Origin: an uncultured Sutterella sp.
GTDB taxonomy: Bacteria; Pseudomonadota; Gammaproteobacteria; Burkholderiales; Burkholderiaceae_F
Assembly (NCBI GenBank): GCA_905206345.1
Contig: CAJLGW010000035.1
Span: 1 to 18,508, forward strand
Direction: 5' to 3'
DNA: 18,508 nucleotides
Position numbers and translations under genes: made by a program. Below, piece by piece: positions 1 through 6,053 of the stretch; position 1 is the first letter of the stretch, and every line of letters begins with the position of its first letter. The notes beneath the pieces were generated by a model that worked only from the letters and a program-made list of their open reading frames with translations, was not told the DNA's origin and ran no database searches.

Positions 1-51
1 CTGATTTAGGTCCCTTGGAAAACCCTTAATTTTTGGGTTTGTCAACAGTCT

Positions 52-87
52 GAGACCGTTTTTAAACGATCTCCTTTTTGTTTTTTT
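52..87 (+). terminator. Intrinsic terminator for a transcript entering from the left
   Basis: GAGACCGTTT (52-61) is nearly the reverse complement of AAACGATCTC (64-73), with one C-A mismatch; the tip opens as a small T/A loop. It is followed on the plus strand by CTTTTTG and then seven T. The T-tract orientation suits a plus-strand gene outside the window that converges on murB. A weaker inverted repeat, AAACCC/GGGTTT (about 21-40), lies just outside and could serve murB read-through on the minus strand, but it has no good U-tract. Confidence 0.6.
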
Positions 88-1098
88 CTAGTCAAATAAA
101 ACCACGGGTTCCGGTTCCAAGTGCACACCAAACAGTGCAAAGACGCCACGTTCGATGCGTTGACTGTATAACCACAGCTCTTGCCCCGTTGCGTCCCCAT
201 GATTCACCAACACCAAGGCTTGTTTTTCGTAGGTGCCGGCATCGCCTTCACGTTTGCCACGGAAACCTGCTTGATCAATTAACCAACCGGCAGCAAGCTT
301 TTCCATGCCATTGCCCATCGGGTAGTGAACAATGCTCGGGAATTCATCTAAGAGTTTGGAAAAGACCTCACGCGTGACCATCGGATTTTTAAAGAAAGAC
401 CCAGCACTTCCCAAGTCTTTCGGATCCGGAAGGCGCTTAGAGCGGATATCCACCGCCGCATCAAAGATTTCAAACGCGGTTGGCGTTACGTTCTCAAAAC
501 GCTTGGTCAATTCCTTATAGCTTAAGTTCGGTTGCCACTCTTTAGGCAAGGCAAAAGTGACGGACAAGACAATCCAATCCTTGGCTTTATGTGTCTTAAA
601 AATGCTATGACGATAACTGAAGTCACATTCGTCGTGTTTTAACGTCATCGTTTCGTCCGTTGCTGGATCGTAAACCAACACTTCTTTCACAAACTGAGAG
701 ACTTCGCTGCCGTAAGCTCCAATATTTTGGACAACACTTGCGCCGACACTACTCGGAATCAATGCCAAATTTTCAAGACCAGCCCAACCTTGAGTAATGG
801 TTTTGCGCACGGTTTCATGCCAATTTTCACCAGCGCCCACTTCAATAAAGGTGTGTGTTGTAGATTCACCGACAACTTCAAAACCTTTAATCGCCATTTT
901 GATAACAACACGGTTAAGCATGCGCGTTGCAATCAACAAGTTCGCACCTTCGCCCAAAATAAAAATAGGGAGATTTTCGGCTTTAGCAAAGGCAATGGCA
1001 TTTTTTAAGGATTCAACATCCTCTGCCGTTGTCATGAAGCGCGCCGTTGCCTCAACCCCCATCGTATTAAAGGGCTTTAAATTCACATTACTTTGCAT
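88..1098 (-). CDS. murB: UDP-N-acetylenolpyruvoylglucosamine reductase (MurB, type I)
   Basis: MurB is the cytoplasmic FAD enzyme that reduces UDP-GlcNAc-enolpyruvate to UDP-MurNAc with NADPH, the second committed step of peptidoglycan precursor synthesis. The 336 residues match the usual type I length (E. coli about 342). Visible landmarks are the N-terminal LKPFNT motif, the FAD-binding loop GEGANLL (about 49-55), QNIGAYG (125-130), the catalytic-region Arg in YRHS (162-165), GSAGSFFKNP (230-239) with the proton-donor serine, and a C-terminal LEPEP carrying the expected glutamate. The ATG is preceded by AAAGG about eight bases upstream. It is the last gene of the xseB-ispA-dxs-murB operon and its start overlaps the end of dxs by 11 bases, which implies translational coupling. 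Confidence 0.96.
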   Translation of the reverse strand: MQSNVNLKPFNTMGVEATARFMTTAEDVESLKNAIAFAKAENLPIFILGEGANLLIATRMLNRVVIKMAIKGFEVVGESTTHTFIEVGAGENWHETVRKTITQGWAGLENLALIPSSVGASVVQNIGAYGSEVSQFVKEVLVYDPATDETMTLKHDECDFSYRHSIFKTHKAKDWIVLSVTFALPKEWQPNLSYKELTKRFENVTPTAFEIFDAAVDIRSKRLPDPKDLGSAGSFFKNPMVTREVFSKLLDEFPSIVHYPMGNGMEKLAAGWLIDQAGFRGKREGDAGTYEKQALVLVNHGDATGQELWLYSQRIERGVFALFGVHLEPEPVVLFD

Positions 1099-2965
1099 GA
1101 AGTAACCTTTCTTGAATACGTTCGATGACGCTTAATTCATCCAATCGATTGTCCTGCATTAACTCTTCAAGCGTCCCTTGACCCACAAAGTGATCACCAA
1201 TACCTAACAGCAACGTTTCACAAGACAAACCCGCTTCGCTGATGACTTCAAGCACAGCGCTACCGGCGCCACCCATCACCACACCGTCTTCGGCGGTAAC
1301 AATCAAATCGTGGGTTTTGGCAATCTCAATCACCAAATCTTTATCCAACGGTTTAACAAAACGCATATCGACTAGCGTTGCATCAAGTTTTTCAGCAACG
1401 CGTCGCATCCGTTCAACCATTAAACCAAAGCCTAAAATGGCAATACGTTGACGATCAACCGTGCACTCACGAAGAACCTTGGCCTTACCCACTTCAAGGG
1501 TTTCTAAGGTGTCCTCTTGAGCCACACCAGGCCCCTTTCCTCGCGGATAGCGAACAGCCGCTGGCGTTTCCATCCGATAAGCCGTTGTTAACATCTTTCG
1601 GCATTCATCTTCGTTAGAAGGCGTCATCACCGTCATGTTCGGAATGCTTCGCAAGAACGCAATATCAAACATCCCTTGGTGCGTTTCACCGTCTGCGCCC
1701 ACCAAACCGCCTCGGTCAATGGCAAACATCACCGGAAGTTTTTGAATCGCAACGTCGTGCAAAATTTGGTCGTACGCACGTTGAGCAAAGGACGAATAAA
1801 TCGCCACCACGGGCTTAATGCCGTTTGTTGCTAGACCAGCTGCATAGGTAACAGCGTGTTGTTCGGCAATAGCGACATCACGGTAGCGTGTCGGGAAACG
1901 CTTTTCAAATTCGACAAGACCGGAACCCTCACGCATGGCGGGCGTAATGGCATAAAGCTTCGGATCGCTTTCAGCCATATCACAGACCCACTTTGAGAAA
2001 ACTTCCGTGTAGGTCGGGTGTTGTGCGTCAGGTGCCTTTTCAATAATGCCTTCATCCGGATCGAAAGGTCCCACACCGTGATAGAGCGTCGGGTTGTCTT
2101 CGGCCAGCTTGTAGCCTTTGCCCTTTTTGGTGGAGATATGCAAGACCATGGGACCCTGGAGTTGCTTAATATTTTGCAACACCGTCACCAACGTCTCAAT
2201 GTCATGACCGTCTACGGGGCCATAGTAATTCAAGTCGTAAGCCGAAAAAAGCGTTGAATGAGGAGCGACAAAATTAACCGTGCGTTGCTCCATGCTCTTA
2301 AAGAGATTCCAAAGCTTCGGAACGGGCTTTAGGGCACGCTTAGAGAAGTCTCTCGCATGAGAGAACGTTGAACCCGATACAAGCTTGGCCAAATGGTGAT
2401 TTAATGCACCAACGGAGGGTGAAATGGAACAATCGTTGTCGTTGACAATGATAAGTAAACGCAACCCGTCTTTATAGGTACCGGCGTCGTTTAATGCTTC
2501 AATGGCCATACCGCCCGTTAAAGCACCGTCACCGATCACGGCGATGTGCCAAGACTCTTTATCACCATTGAGCTGGGCAGCCACGGCCATGCCGAGCGCA
2601 GCCGAAATGGATGTTGAGCTATGAGCCGTGCCAAAAGCATCGTGCTCACTTTCGCAACGCTTGGGGAAGCCCGAAAGCCCCTTAAATTGACGCAAGGTAT
2701 CAAAACGATCTTTTCGCCCCGTAAGCATTTTGTGCGCATAGGCTTGATGGCCCACGTCAAAAATGATTTTGTCCTTTGGCGAATCGAAAACGTAATGCAA
2801 CGCCACGGTTAAATCCACGGCGCCTAAAGAACTTGCTAAGTGCCCACCCGTTTTAGAAACGGTCTCAACCATCTTGTCTCGCAAACCTTGTGCAACCGTC
2901 GGCAACATCTCAGGAATCAGACGTTTGAGGTCTTCGGGTGAATTGATCTTATCCAATAATCCCAT
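1088..2965 (-). CDS. dxs: 1-deoxy-D-xylulose-5-phosphate synthase
   Basis: Dxs condenses pyruvate with glyceraldehyde 3-phosphate, using thiamine diphosphate, to give DXP, the entry step of the MEP isoprenoid pathway and also a precursor of thiamine and pyridoxal phosphate. The 625 residues match the family (E. coli 620). The ThDP and magnesium motif begins GDGALTGG at 145 and ends at the VNDND stretch near 174-178. The histidine of DVGHQAYAHK (70-79) and the catalytic glutamate of AIAEQH (E368) are present, as are the transketolase-like pyrimidine-binding and C-terminal domains. A strong ribosome site, AGGGGG, precedes the ATG. The gene starts nine bases after the ispA stop, the usual ispA-dxs arrangement of proteobacteria. 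Confidence 0.97.
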   Translation of the reverse strand: MGLLDKINSPEDLKRLIPEMLPTVAQGLRDKMVETVSKTGGHLASSLGAVDLTVALHYVFDSPKDKIIFDVGHQAYAHKMLTGRKDRFDTLRQFKGLSGFPKRCESEHDAFGTAHSSTSISAALGMAVAAQLNGDKESWHIAVIGDGALTGGMAIEALNDAGTYKDGLRLLIIVNDNDCSISPSVGALNHHLAKLVSGSTFSHARDFSKRALKPVPKLWNLFKSMEQRTVNFVAPHSTLFSAYDLNYYGPVDGHDIETLVTVLQNIKQLQGPMVLHISTKKGKGYKLAEDNPTLYHGVGPFDPDEGIIEKAPDAQHPTYTEVFSKWVCDMAESDPKLYAITPAMREGSGLVEFEKRFPTRYRDVAIAEQHAVTYAAGLATNGIKPVVAIYSSFAQRAYDQILHDVAIQKLPVMFAIDRGGLVGADGETHQGMFDIAFLRSIPNMTVMTPSNEDECRKMLTTAYRMETPAAVRYPRGKGPGVAQEDTLETLEVGKAKVLRECTVDRQRIAILGFGLMVERMRRVAEKLDATLVDMRFVKPLDKDLVIEIAKTHDLIVTAEDGVVMGGAGSAVLEVISEAGLSCETLLLGIGDHFVGQGTLEELMQDNRLDELSVIERIQERLLHAK

Positions 2966-2974
2966 ACGATCCCC

Positions 2975-3877
2975 CTAGTGATCTCGATTCATGATGTATT
3001 GGGCAATCTCACGCAAACGAAGCGTTTTACCGGTCATACCCGGTAATGCATCAATAGCATCCAACGCATCAAGCGCATCTTTTAATTGGGCTTGAGCCAT
3101 TTCGCGAGCCTTGTCCACGCCCAATAAAGAAACGTAGGTGGGCTTATCGTTAGCTGCATCTTTACCGGCCGTTTTACCCAAAACTTTCGTATCGGCCGTG
3201 ACATCCAAAACATCATCAATCACTTGGAATGCCAAACCAATCGCCGTAGAGTACGCCGTAATCAATCCAATCAATTTCGGTTGCGGTAACACTTGACCGC
3301 CATAAAGGCCCATCAATGCAGAAGCTCGAATCATGGCTCCCGTCTTCATGCGATGCATTAAGGTAAGCGTATCCAAATCAAGCTTGGAGTTGACCGACAG
3401 CAAGTCCACTGCTTGACCTCCGCACATACCGGCCGGGCCTGCAGCGGTCGCTAAAAGTTGAACCAACACTTTGATTTGTTCAGCTGGCACCGCTGCTTGA
3501 GTCAGTTCAAAGAATGCTTGGGCCTGAAGCGCATCACCCGCTAACATCCCCATTGCTTCGCCATACTTGCGATGCGTTGTGAGTTTGCCACGACGCCACA
3601 TGTCGTTATCCATGCAAGGCATATCATCATGCACTAAGGAATAACTGTGAATGTATTCAACGGCCAAAGCAATGTGATCCAATGCTTTTTGATCAGCGCC
3701 AACTAATTCACCAGTTGCGTAGACCAACAATGGACGAATACGTTTGCCACCATTTAAAACGGCATAACGCACGGCTTCATTCAGTTTCCAGGGAAGACGG
3801 TTTTCGGGAGGCAAGGCGGACATGGCGCAAAACTCAAAGTGTTCTGCACGCTCTTTGCTCCACTCTTTAAAGGACAT
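2975..3877 (-). CDS. ispA: Farnesyl diphosphate synthase (geranyltranstransferase)
   Basis: IspA elongates DMAPP/GPP with IPP to C15 farnesyl diphosphate, which feeds undecaprenyl phosphate and quinone side chains. The first Asp-rich motif is DDMPCMD (84-90), with the two-residue insertion and a tyrosine five residues before it (Y79). Both are hallmarks of eubacterial C15 synthases and argue against a longer-chain product. The second motif is DDVLD (221-225); GGKRIRP (43-49) binds IPP. After the first motif the usual NDDLRRGK reads NDMWRRGK, a mild local variation that keeps both arginines. The ATG at 3877 was chosen over an adjacent TTG at 3880. The xseB stop TGA shares its last A with this ATG (TGATG), so the two are probably translationally coupled. 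GAGG lies about 11 bases upstream. Confidence 0.95.
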   Translation of the reverse strand: MSFKEWSKERAEHFEFCAMSALPPENRLPWKLNEAVRYAVLNGGKRIRPLLVYATGELVGADQKALDHIALAVEYIHSYSLVHDDMPCMDNDMWRRGKLTTHRKYGEAMGMLAGDALQAQAFFELTQAAVPAEQIKVLVQLLATAAGPAGMCGGQAVDLLSVNSKLDLDTLTLMHRMKTGAMIRASALMGLYGGQVLPQPKLIGLITAYSTAIGLAFQVIDDVLDVTADTKVLGKTAGKDAANDKPTYVSLLGVDKAREMAQAQLKDALDALDAIDALPGMTGKTLRLREIAQYIMNRDH

Positions 3878-4134
3878 CAAAACGGCACCTCTTCATCGAA
3901 TCGGTCATCGGCCTCAAGTGCACTCAATTGACCATCGTCATCGAGCTTTTGAACGACTGTTTCTGCTTTACTCAGAAGCGTTTCGCAATGCTTTGACAAT
4001 TCTTTACCGCGCGTATAGGCCACAACGCTTTCTTGAAGCGTCAACTCACTATTGCGCATCTTTTCAACAATCGCATCCATCTCTGCAAGCGCTTGTTCAA
4101 ACGTCAATTCACTGACCGGTCTCATTTCACTCAT
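3877..4134 (-). CDS. xseB: Exodeoxyribonuclease VII small subunit
   Basis: XseB is the small subunit of exonuclease VII, a single-strand-specific nuclease in which several XseB chains bind one XseA. The 85-residue helical protein shows the family core: TFEQALAEMDAIVEKM near the N-terminus, then a SELTLQES motif and a TRGKELSKHCETLL segment. A longer reading frame runs upstream to 4188, but the ATG at 4134 is preferred: it has GGGAG (complement of 4141-4145) about six bases upstream and gives the usual family length of about 80 residues. An ATG three codons further in, at 4125, is also possible. It is the first gene of the operon, and the pairing xseB-ispA-dxs is common across proteobacteria. 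xseA is not in the window. Confidence 0.93.
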   Translation of the reverse strand: MSEMRPVSELTFEQALAEMDAIVEKMRNSELTLQESVVAYTRGKELSKHCETLLSKAETVVQKLDDDGQLSALEADDRFDEEVPF

Positions 4135-4242
4135 TGCGAGCTCCCGAAAATCTATGTTTAATCGAACTATTTTAATAGAATTGCCCAATGTTTTCAGAAG
4201 AAACGAGAGGGCTCTTAAAGTACTTTTCTCTCACCTTTTTCA

Positions 4243-4271
4243 TTGAATCTGCAAAGACTGAGCGTTAAGAT
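4243..4271 (+). promoter_or_regulatory. Candidate sigma-70 promoter of the first DMT permease
   Basis: TTGAAT (4243-4248) and TAAGAT (4266-4271) are separated by exactly 17 bases and each match four of six consensus positions. Transcription would start near 4278 and leave a leader of about 23 bases. This lies in the 166-base divergent gap between xseB and the permease. The minus-strand promoter for the xseB operon must be in the same gap, but I see no clear match for it. Confidence 0.45.
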
Positions 4272-4300
4272 ACGACATTAACTTACGAAATTAAAAAAAA

Positions 4301-5164
4301 ATGAAATCTTTGTGGATGCTTTCTGCCTCATTTTTCTTTTCTTTGATGGCAGTCTTTGTAAAAATGGGGGCCTCTGACTTTGGCTCTCTTGAATTAATCT
4401 TTTACCGCTCCATTGCCGGCGTGGCCCTTTTGTACACCTTCATCCGCATGAAGGGCTTTACGATTAAGACGCCTTATCTTTGGGGGCACTTCAAGCGCAG
4501 TTTCATAGGCACGGTTGCCATGTCGATTTGGTTTGTCTCGTTGACCATGCTTCCGATCGGCACCTCAATGACTTTGAACTACACCTCGCCCTTATTCATG
4601 GCGCTCTTTGTCTTTATCATGTCCCTTTATCGCAAAGAGCCTATTCAATGGGGATTAATGGGAACCATTGTCTTGGGCTTTATCGGCGTCACCCTTGTTT
4701 TCCAACCCTCTTTGGGTGCCGGTCAAGAATTCGGTGCACTTTTAGCACTCACATCGGGCTTTTTGGGAAGCATCGCTTACTGGCAAATTAAAGAGTTGGG
4801 CCAACTTAACGAACCCTCTTGGCGTATCGTTTTTTACTTCACGGTTTTTGGAACGCTTTACGGTTTATTGGGTTGCTTACTTTTCGAAGGTGGTCTTTCT
4901 CCTATCAACGCCAACAACATTTGGTATTTGATTGGCATGGCCGTCTGCGCCACTTTGGCTCAATGCTCTCTTACGCTTGCCTTCGGTCAAGGCAATGTGT
5001 TGTTGTCGTCTTGTTTGCAATTCTCCGCCATTGTGATTGCCGAACTCATGGGCGTGATCTTCTTTAGTGATCCGATCAGCTTCATGACCTTCATGGGGAT
5101 TTTGGTCATTATGGTTGCAGGCGTTGCCGCCTCAATGCTCACGCGTAAAGCCAGTAAAAAATAG
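4301..5164 (+). CDS. EamA/DMT-superfamily permease (first copy)
   Basis: This is a 287-residue, very hydrophobic inner-membrane protein with about ten predicted helices in two repeated EamA halves, the architecture of drug/metabolite-type exporters (RhtA, YdcZ-like and S-adenosylmethionine transporters belong here). Visible family features are a first helix with FSLMAVFVKMGA, the FYRSI motif after helix 2, TLNYTSPLF near the end of the first half, and a short lysine-rich tail. The substrate cannot be read from sequence. It is a paralogue of the permease at 17319-18230. The ATG follows nine A residues and has no recognisable Shine-Dalgarno site, so initiation may rely on the A-rich leader. It stands alone, divergent from xseB. 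Confidence 0.88.
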   Translation: MKSLWMLSASFFFSLMAVFVKMGASDFGSLELIFYRSIAGVALLYTFIRMKGFTIKTPYLWGHFKRSFIGTVAMSIWFVSLTMLPIGTSMTLNYTSPLFMALFVFIMSLYRKEPIQWGLMGTIVLGFIGVTLVFQPSLGAGQEFGALLALTSGFLGSIAYWQIKELGQLNEPSWRIVFYFTVFGTLYGLLGCLLFEGGLSPINANNIWYLIGMAVCATLAQCSLTLAFGQGNVLLSSCLQFSAIVIAELMGVIFFSDPISFMTFMGILVIMVAGVAASMLTRKASKK

Positions 5165-5221
5165 AAGAGATTTTTGCGAGTTGTTAGGGAAATGTATTTG
5201 CAAAAACAATATAACTTATTG

Positions 5222-5419
5222 TTTTTATTGAAAGTACAGTCAAGAAAATGTTAGCAACACCCTTGTTCTGAAACATTTAGTTTCCTCCGTATGCATTTAT
5301 TCACTGCATTTCAGAAAGGAAAGCTCTAAAGTTAGAAGTGTGAGAGACAAGCATAGCAGGTCCTCCGGAACAAGAGAAGAGAGAGTTAGGGCTGGGACGC
5401 AAATCCTGGCCCTTTTTTT
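5222..5419 (+). ncRNA. Candidate structured small RNA in the 5165-5543 gap
   Basis: The 379-base gap between the permease and the lipoprotein has no credible protein gene. A strong intrinsic terminator ends at 5419, too far from the permease stop to be an obvious part of that gene. Upstream, sequence pairs in a nested way: CTTGTTCTG (5262-5270) with CGGAACAAG (5366-5374), nine pairs with one G-U. Inside it, TTTAG/TTTCCT (5276-5286) pairs with AGGAAA (5317-5322) and CTAAA (5326-5330), closing on ATGCA/TGCAT (5291-5295, 5305-5309). A TATAAC at 5210-5215 could be a -10 box, but its -35 is poor. The size and long bubbled rod recall 6S RNA, yet I could not match conserved 6S, SRP, tmRNA or RNase P sequence. 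The 5' end is a guess; the region could instead be a long permease 3' UTR. Confidence 0.4.
5388..5419 (+). terminator. Intrinsic terminator of the candidate small RNA
   Basis: GGGCTGGGA (5389-5397) pairs with TCCTGGCCC (5404-5412) in nine pairs, two of them G-U, around the loop CGCAAA. An extra A-T pair extends the base, and seven T follow (5413-5419). This is a textbook factor-independent terminator on the plus strand. It lies about 250 bases after the permease stop and about 125 before the lipoprotein start. Confidence 0.8.
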
Positions 5420-5447
5420 ATGTGTTTTGAGGTGGCCAACAACGAGT

Positions 5448-5477
5448 TTGAAACACTTAGTGACGAACGACTATACA
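5448..5477 (+). promoter_or_regulatory. Candidate promoter of the META lipoprotein gene
   Basis: TTGAAA (5448-5453) and TATACA (5472-5477) are 18 bases apart and lie just downstream of the terminator at 5419, where a new promoter is needed. The start site would be near 5484, leaving about 60 bases of leader before the ATG at 5544. Confidence 0.45.
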
Positions 5478-5543
5478 GCCAGTCAAAATGCGTTAGCATA
5501 GCGACATCAACTATCTCATTAACACACTCATTAAGGTTTTACC

Positions 5544-5990
5544 ATGAAAAAATCTTGCGTTGTTTTATTAGGAATTGCAGCAATGGCATTAACGGCTTGT
5601 GGAGAAAAAGGCCCTGAGGGTAAGGGCGTATCGAAATTAGAAGGCACATCTTGGCAATTGGTCATGGACCAAAAAGACAAGAAGGCTGAAGACTGTGAAA
5701 ATTTAACCCCCAACATGGATTTCTTGGCTGACAATAAGGTCGCCGGTAGCTTAGGTTGCAACCTTTTTAATACGGCTTATAAGGTCGATGGCAAGAAGTT
5801 CACGTTTGAATTGGCCGCAATGACGCGTCGCATGTGTGATCCTGAAACCATGAAGGTCGAAAACCGTTTGAGCAAATTGTTGGGTGAAACGCGTTACGCT
5901 ACGCAAGATGAAAAGAGCTTGAAGTTCTGGAATGAAAAGGGCGAATTGTTAGCCGAATATGAACCCGAAGTTCCTGGCGCATGCAAATAA
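5544..5990 (+). CDS. META-domain (HslJ-type) lipoprotein
   Basis: This 148-residue protein has a lipoprotein signal: two lysines, a hydrophobic stretch and the lipobox LTAC with the lipidated cysteine at 19. The rest (about 31-142) fits the META/HslJ fold: GTSWQLV at the start, SLGCNLFNTAY in the middle (69-79), then a MTRRMC segment and a C-terminal strand pair. Family members include HslJ of E. coli, a heat-inducible protein linked to novobiocin resistance; the molecular function is unclear. Mature cysteines at 51, 72, 98 and 147 could form disulfides in the periplasm. AAGG lies seven bases before the ATG. The gene is monocistronic, with its own promoter candidate and a shared terminator with polA. 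The HslJ-type call is from visible motifs only. Confidence 0.85.
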   Translation: MKKSCVVLLGIAAMALTACGEKGPEGKGVSKLEGTSWQLVMDQKDKKAEDCENLTPNMDFLADNKVAGSLGCNLFNTAYKVDGKKFTFELAAMTRRMCDPETMKVENRLSKLLGETRYATQDEKSLKFWNEKGELLAEYEPEVPGACK

Positions 5991-6008
5991 CTTGTCATAG
6001 TGCCGATG

Positions 6009-6035
6009 AAAAAGTCCCCAAGCTGGGGACTTTTT
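6009..6035. terminator. Bidirectional terminator between the lipoprotein gene and polA
   Basis: AAAAAGTCCCCA (6009-6020) and TGGGGACTTTTT (6024-6035) are perfect 12-base inverted repeats around AGC. The A-tract on one side and the T-tract on the other make it work in both directions, which suits the convergent genes that end at 5990 and 6054. Confidence 0.9.
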
Positions 6036-6053
6036 CGTTTCTATTGAATTTGA

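Noticed and set aside
5340..5380. SRP (4.5S) RNA, suggested by AGCAGGTCCTCCGGAAC
   Set aside because: The conserved SRP core (GGTCAGG, CCGGAAGGAAGCAGCC) is not present and the pairing around it does not make the SRP hairpin.
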